A stretch of 64,000 nt of DNA, from the NCBI GenBank assembly GCA_958450365.1, contig CAUEEP010000727.1, forward strand, positions 558,001 through 622,000, given 5' to 3'. The notes under the pieces are model-generated. The model ran no database searches, was not told the DNA's origin, and was given only the letters and a program-made list of their open reading frames with translations. Below, in pieces: positions 59,110 through 64,000 of this stretch. A program made the translations under genes and the position numbers. Position 1 is the stretch's first letter. Each line of letters opens with the position of its first letter. This stretch comes from Mesorhabditis belari. Lineage: Eukaryota; Nematoda; Chromadorea; Rhabditida; Rhabditidae.

Positions 59110-59868
59110 GCATTGTAAAAACGAATTTTTCAATCATTTATGCAGATTTCTTCTTTCCCCAAAATATTTCATGGATCGAAATTCGGATATCTAATAGTGA
59201 AGGATGAAAAGTATTGTATTGTAAGTGTAAGAAAAGTATTGTGATTCCTAGTTTTCCTATTTTTTTTTGTTGATTTTATCGATTTCCTGTGAGAAACGTT
59301 ATTTTGATTTTGATGAGAATTTTTGATGATTTTGATGTAATTTGCAAAGCATGTACTCTTTTTTTTTTTCAATGAAATCAATCGGTATAAGGGTATCAAA
59401 ATGTGGATACGTTTAAACAAAAGTTGATTTTAAAAGAAAACAAAATAAAGATTTAAAACATAAAAAACATAAATTCACTCCTATTTTCATCATCTTTCTT
59501 TGAAATTCTAAACGTTAAGATTGAATTCTTTGCCTTAGAAAGCCTAAGAAAGCCTAAGAAAGCCTTAGAAAGCTTAAAAAGTCAAATCTTCCTTACGTTT
59601 TTCCACACACGGTATTGCGGATTTGATGTAAAACTCTTGTAACAAAAGATTATGATGAGATTCAGGTAAAATCATTAACATTATTCATGGTGTTATCTTG
59701 TAGATCTTAACCTTGTAGAACTTGTAGAGCTTTAAGCTAAGCTTAGGCTTAGCTTAAAGCAATTTAAGCGCTTTTGCAAGACAAAATGGGACTTCTGTGC
59801 ATGAATAAAGAAATGGTGCACAATAAATAAGAGTTGAAATAAATTATAAAAAGTTGTAAGGGAATCCC
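59110..59868. other. Intergenic, no gene seen
   Basis: Tandem aagcctaag units occur at about 59538-59575. A frame on minus (59169-59420) is Lys-rich AT noise. Confidence 0.45.
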
Positions 59869-60146
59869 TAGCGTAATACCTGTAATAGTATCCCCCCCCC
59901 TATAATGACGGTCGGAGCGTCGCGTAGTCTAACTTTAAACGCACTTTTCTCGCCACCTGTTTATGCTACAGTTTGCGCTTAAGTATCAAATGAAAGCTGA
60001 AATTCAGGGCTATTTTTTGATACCTAAAATGTATTTTTAGAAATTATGAGCGCTTAGAAAAAATGATTTAATAAAATTTTTTGCGACTACACGACTGTAC
60101 GGGGGGGGGGGCGCTACTAGAAGTATTACGCTTTTAGAAGTATTAC
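59869..60146. repeat. MITE-like dispersed repeat, copy B (see 15481-15755)
   Basis: gtaatacctgtaatagtatcc and ...gaagtattacggta-type inverted ends surround the same interior motifs as copy A (tataatgacggtc, cgtagtctaac, tatgctacag, gcgactac). It contains runs of C8 and G10 near the two ends. Confidence 0.7.
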
Positions 60147-61466
60147 GGTAAGGTTTTCCAAGAGGCACCTATTTACCGTAAAAAAAAGTTGAAATAGACA
60201 TTTTTCTGTACCTGGAATTGTCTCAAAAACAGCAAAAAGGATTTATTAATTGTTTGGTCGTATTTTTGACAGGCAATTTGCGGATTCCTCTTTCGTAGTA
60301 GGATTTTGGTTTGTGTGTGAGACAAGTGTGAGACTCAAAAATGGAGAACTGGAATGGAGAACCCAGTTTGGGCACTTTCCGGATGAGTTTGATGAGTTCT
60401 CTTTTAAATAAAAAAAAAGTCAACAAATCACTTTGAAAGTGAACGTGAATCGATGTGGATGGGGAAAGGGAGAAAGGGAGAAAGAAAAAAGAAAAAAAGA
60501 AAGAAAAGGAATAAAAATGTTTTGTTTGTCTCTCTATTCTCTCTATTTTCCGTCTGTTTTTCGCAAAAAAAAAAAGAAATTTCCCCGATAATTTCGATCA
60601 ATTTTGATGATGATTGAAGTTTTTCTTGATTTTTTTACTTAAAACTATCTTTTCATTTGGATATCTCAAGTTTTTTTAGACTTTTTCAAGTAAATCTACA
60701 GTGAGTAGTGAGTTTTCGGTGAAATATTTCAATTTAGCCAAACAACACAGCCAAAACTTTCGCAAGAAGTTTATTTTTCTGCTATTGTCCTTGATAGTTC
60801 ACGAAAATGTCCTTTTCAATGAACTCGGAAGAAAAACATTCACAAGTCACATTCATTTTTGAAACATTATGTTTTAGTTTAATCAAAGCTATGAAAGCCT
60901 TTAGCACTAAAGTGGCTAATGTTCTTGTTCCTTTTCTTTTCTTGTCCTTGTTTTTCTTCTTTCTTTCTTTCTTGTTCCTTGTCTTTTCTAAAATCTGTGA
61001 GCTTTCGAAAACTAATGTAATCATCTACTTATCTACTCTATCGTTTTTAACTTTAGTTTATCGTTATGAAAATTCACAGAATCGGATCACATCGTTGAAC
61101 AAAGAGCTATAAGCCGAAATTTCTTAAAATTACCACATTTTAGCAATCACATTGAGCAATTATTGTCTAAAGTTATGAAGAAATTGTTTTATAAAAAGTG
61201 TGAAAACATTCCGAACTTCTCCATTCCATCTATTCTCCTTGTTTATCCACAAAAAGCTTCACTTTTTTTTTTGAGAATAGTTCAGCCATGTGCCCACTTT
61301 TTTTAAAAAATATAAACGAATTCTTTTGTTTATCGTTTGATCATTTGATTGTTTATGTTTTCTTTGTATTAGAAATCACGAAAGCAATCAGTTAGAATCA
61401 GTTAAAATTTTCAATTTTTAGACATTTCCCGTTTTTTTCTTCAATTCTTAATTATTCCATTTTCAG
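60147..61466. other. Intergenic, no convincing gene
   Basis: A 101-codon plus frame at 60807-61112 contains a hydrophobic run (VPFLFLSLFFFFLSFLFLVF) produced by a T-rich tract, and its antisense frame is Lys-rich. Neither has splice signals or homology recognised. Confidence 0.4.
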
Positions 61467-62631
61467 ATGAAATCCCTATTCATTCTCGTCGTTTTCATTT
61501 GTTTCTTAGCCGTTTCATTCTCGGCTGATCGCGAATTTTGTGTTGCTTGTGAGCCGTTCATCAACGATGTTGTTGAATACAAGAATGAGAATCCCGATAA
61601 ATTCGTCGATGTTGGTAATTTGAGAATAAAAGAACTGACAAATGAGCTGACAATTAGGTAGCTTCAAATTTCGATTTAGAATTTATAAAGATTAGAAATC
61701 TTGTTTTTGAGTGAAATCAGTTTTGAAGATTTTGAAGAATTCATTCAAAAACAAGATTTGACTTAGCACAATAACTTGTCGCTTAGCTTAATCGATAGCT
61801 TAATCTATCTTAGTCTAAGCTATCTTAATCTATCTTAGTCTAAGCTATCTTAATCTATCTTAGTCTAAGCTATCTTAATCTATCTTAGTCTAAGCTATCT
61901 TAATCTATCTTAGTCTAAGCTATCTTAATCTATCTTAGTCTAAGCTATCTTAATCGATATCTTAACCTATCTTAATCTAAGATATCTTAATCGCATAGCT
62001 CTTCTCTTCAGAAAACGCGTAAAGCGCGTAAAGCAAAATCAAGATATCGAAATCTTGACAATAACTTGTCCCTTAGCTTAATCGATATCTATCGATCTTA
62101 ATCTATCGTAATCTATCTTAATCTAAGCTATCTTAATCAGCTTAATCTTAATCACTTAATCTTAATCGCTTAGCTCTTCTCAAATCTCTTCTCTTTAGAA
62201 AGAAGAGATTAAAACATAAAGCGCGTAAAGCGTGTAAAGAGTGTAAAGCAAAATCAAGATTTGACTTGACAATAACTTGTCGCTTAGCTTCAATCGCTAT
62301 CTTCATCTATCGTAATCTACCTTAATCTCTATCTTAATCTATCTCAATCTAAGCTATCTTAATCGCTTAATCTTAATCGCTTAGCTCTTCTTAAAGCTCT
62401 TTTCTTCAGAAAACACGTAAAGCTTGCACGAAGCGCTTCAACATGGTCTATCCGACATTCTGCAAAACACTTGTCACACCACAAATCGATGATATTAGGG
62501 TAAGAAAATAAGAAATAAGACTGATTTTTCTTACAGTATTCTAGAAATAACTGAAATATATTGATATTCAGGATAAACTCCAAAAGAATCTCCCGGTTAA
62601 ACAAATCTGTCGCGGATTGAGAATGTGTTGA
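61467..62631 (+). CDS. Saposin-like (SapB domain) secreted protein
   Basis: Exon 1 (61467 to about 61612) encodes a signal peptide (MKSLFILVVFICFLAVSFSA) and REFCVACEPFINDVVEYK. Exon 2 (62410-62499) encodes ACTKRFNMVYPTFCKTLV. Exon 3 (62572-62631) encodes LPVKQICRGLRMC and a stop. The six cysteines in C-x2-C ... C ... C ... C-x5-C order define a SapB fold; nematode members include antimicrobial, membrane-lysing caenopore-type proteins, but activity cannot be told here. The exon 1 donor (GTTG|gtaatt, phase 1) does not match the phase-0 start of exon 2, so an exon is missing, the junction is unusual, or the gene is damaged. The 0.8-kb intron is a satellite. Confidence 0.65.
61780..62400. repeat. 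25-bp satellite and repeated acceptor/exon-start units in SapB intron
   Basis: Seven copies of ctatcttaatctatcttagtctaag (61800-61970) are followed by three larger copies of a unit that contains the satellite, 'cttagctcttctc' and a ttcag/tttag acceptor followed by AAAACGCGTAAAGC-like sequence (62010, 62200 and the true exon at 62410). The beginning of exon 2 has thus been copied with the repeat. Confidence 0.85.
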
Positions 62632-62911
62632 AGATGAGGAAAAGCGATTCAAGAATGTAAATAAATTTGAATAAAACGATTACTTAATTTGTGAACTCTT
62701 AAATGACGACAACTAAATGACGAAAAACATTGACTAGCTCTGTGAAATGAGAAAAGAAGAAAAGAAGAAAGAAAAAACACACAAATCAGATGCCTTTTTG
62801 TATATTTTTTGGTGTCAGCAGAGAAATGGAAAAGAAAAGTGATAAACAGTCAACGGGGGAACCGATTTTTTTTTTCCCTTTTAAAGAAGATATTTTATTG
62901 TTTTTTTCAAT

Positions 62912-63206
62912 GCAATTTCTGCTTGTGCTTTTGATTTTATTATGGGAAAATATTGATGGAAAAGTTGTGGGTAATGGTTCGTTTCGAAGTAATTTTTTTA
63001 TAGATTTAGTGTTGTGAGTTAAAAGCTTTGATAATTTGCATATTTTTATGTCATTTTTAGGCTGTTTAAAGCGTCAAATCGATCCAAACGATTCAACGTC
63101 GATTGTCTGTGTTTGTAATATCGATCAATGCCATCAAATTGTATCTGAAAAGGTGGCGGCTTTTGATTGTGATCGTAATTCACAAGCAACAATTCCTTTC
63201 GACTAA
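62912..63206 (+). CDS. Small secreted Cys protein, possibly a glucocerebrosidase N-terminal piece
   Basis: Exon 62912-62970 encodes a signal peptide (MQFLLVLLILLWENIDG) and splices (G|gtaatg...tttttag|GC) to 63061-63206, which encodes CLKRQ, STSIVCVCNIDQCHQ and ends QATIPFD with TAA. The VCVCN..xC motif occurs at the N-terminus of lysosomal glucosylceramidases and in some Ly6-like nematode proteins. No catalytic barrel follows. A hAT-type MITE is inserted at the stop codon (63213), so the gene may be short or a fragment. Confidence 0.45.
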
Positions 63207-63212
63207 ACCGTT

Positions 63213-63772
63213 AGTACTTTCCCCTATAACGGGGGAGGGGGGATTTTTCTCTTTACCTTATTTCGATTGTCATTTAAAGTGAACAACATATTTCAAAAAC
63301 TTTTCCAGGAAACGGCTCATCACATGGTTTCACAGTTCACTTGCGGTGGGCCAAAAAAAACTCGCAAGTCAGACGAAACACATTTTCCCTCTTTCGTCAC
63401 TCCCGCGTTTCGCTGGCCCGTGTTTCGTCTGGCTACCGAGTTTTTTTTTGACGAGTTAACTGGGAAACCGTGATGCCTCATATCCTCATATCCACATATC
63501 CTTATATCCTCATATCCGCTTATTCGCAAACACGAACACGAATAATACGGACACATGGAGGGAGTGTGGCGTCTCACACTTGGCACGCCGTGTGGACATC
63601 GTTTGATGCAATTCCGGAGGACATCAAGGCTTTTTGGCCACCTGCTACTCCCTGGATCAATTGCCTTTTACCAATAAGCCCATGTTTGAGTGAAATAAAT
63701 TGTTGTTGTAGAATTTCCTTTACTGAGTCTAAATAAGGTGCAGACCCCCCTCCCCGTTATAGGGAAAGTACC
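63213..63772. mobile_element. hAT-type MITE, TIR GGTACTTTCCC, copy B
   Basis: Ends are AGTACTTTCCCCTATAACGG and the complement of GGTACTTTCCCTATAACGGG, with G/C-rich subterminal runs. It is flanked by an exact 8-bp duplication AAACCGTT (63205-63212 and 63773-63780). The terminus resembles 42962-43418. An 'atatcc' microsatellite lies inside (63479-63518). Confidence 0.85.
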
Positions 63773-63780
63773 AAACCGTT

Positions 63781-64000
63781 TTCTAAAACGTATCAATCTT
63801 TGAAAGTTATCGTAATCCTGCTACAAACTTTTAGAAATCTATTTATTTTGAAACTATTTTTTTGAAAAGGTTGAAAACTGGCTAGGAACTAGGCATTAGA
63901 AAAGGTGAAAAAAAAAGTGTAAAGATAAGAGATTCCAAAAAATCACATTGAATTCAGCGGTATTTTGTGATTGTGAGAAAAATGAAGAATTTCAGGAAAT
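63781..64000. other. End of window, nothing recognised
   Basis: AT-rich sequence without supported gene or repeat. Confidence 0.4.

Noticed and set aside
60807..61112. Hydrophobic 101-codon frame
   Set aside because: Phe/Leu run comes from a CT-rich tract; antisense equally open; no gene signals.

Overview
The window is AT-rich eukaryotic DNA from a free-living-type nematode. The evidence is introns mostly 38-60 nt long ending in TTTTAG or TTTCAG, closely spaced same-strand genes whose starts follow trans-splice-like acceptors, a cuticle collagen with the nematode transmembrane and furin-site layout, and proteins whose closest recognisable relatives are C. elegans types (ACDH-11, NPRL-3, RAB-19, 4xMBT, saposin-like). 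No bacterial, viral, rRNA or CRISPR feature was seen. All gene models below were assembled by hand from splice signals; for most of them the exon lengths add to an intact reading frame.

Layout. (1) 1-16.7 kb, repeat-rich: inverted-repeat (foldback/MITE) elements, a dead Merlin/ISXO2 transposase, a perfect 139-bp-arm hairpin, minisatellites, and one large peptide-GPCR gene (10.4-15.3 kb, possibly from 6.2 kb) whose introns carry several of these elements. (2) 16.7-41.2 kb, compact and conserved: acdh-11-like acyl-CoA dehydrogenase; Phafin/PLEKHF (minus); then a likely six-gene operon on + (KISH/TMEM167, RPP20/POP7, adrenodoxin reductase, phosducin-like, NPRL3, CENP-X); a Tc1/mariner copy with dead transposase; EMC3 (minus); RAB19/43; a MAIP1-like mitochondrial protein (minus); a four-MBT protein; and a copine. 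(3) 41.2-64 kb, sparse again: an unrecognised minus gene, a minus single-pass membrane protein with a Cys-rich C-terminus, an arginine-kinase pseudogene, a 15-exon collagen, an unrecognised basic/Gln-rich protein gene, a divergent aquaporin, a saposin-like gene and a small secreted protein, with long minisatellites and more foldback elements.

The central block mixes secretory-pathway (KISH, EMC3, RAB19, Phafin, copine), mitochondrial (FDXR, MAIP1-like, acyl-CoA dehydrogenase), nuclear/RNA (RPP20, CENP-X, MBT) and growth-signalling (NPRL3) genes. This is the mixture expected of a housekeeping operon region rather than of one pathway.

The most distinctive finding is a family of foldback elements that share only about 20-60 bp at their ends (GGGAGTGGGACAAATGCGACC-type, each flanked by an 8-9 bp target duplication). 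Their interiors range from hundreds of bases down to a 63-bp element that is nothing but a hairpin.
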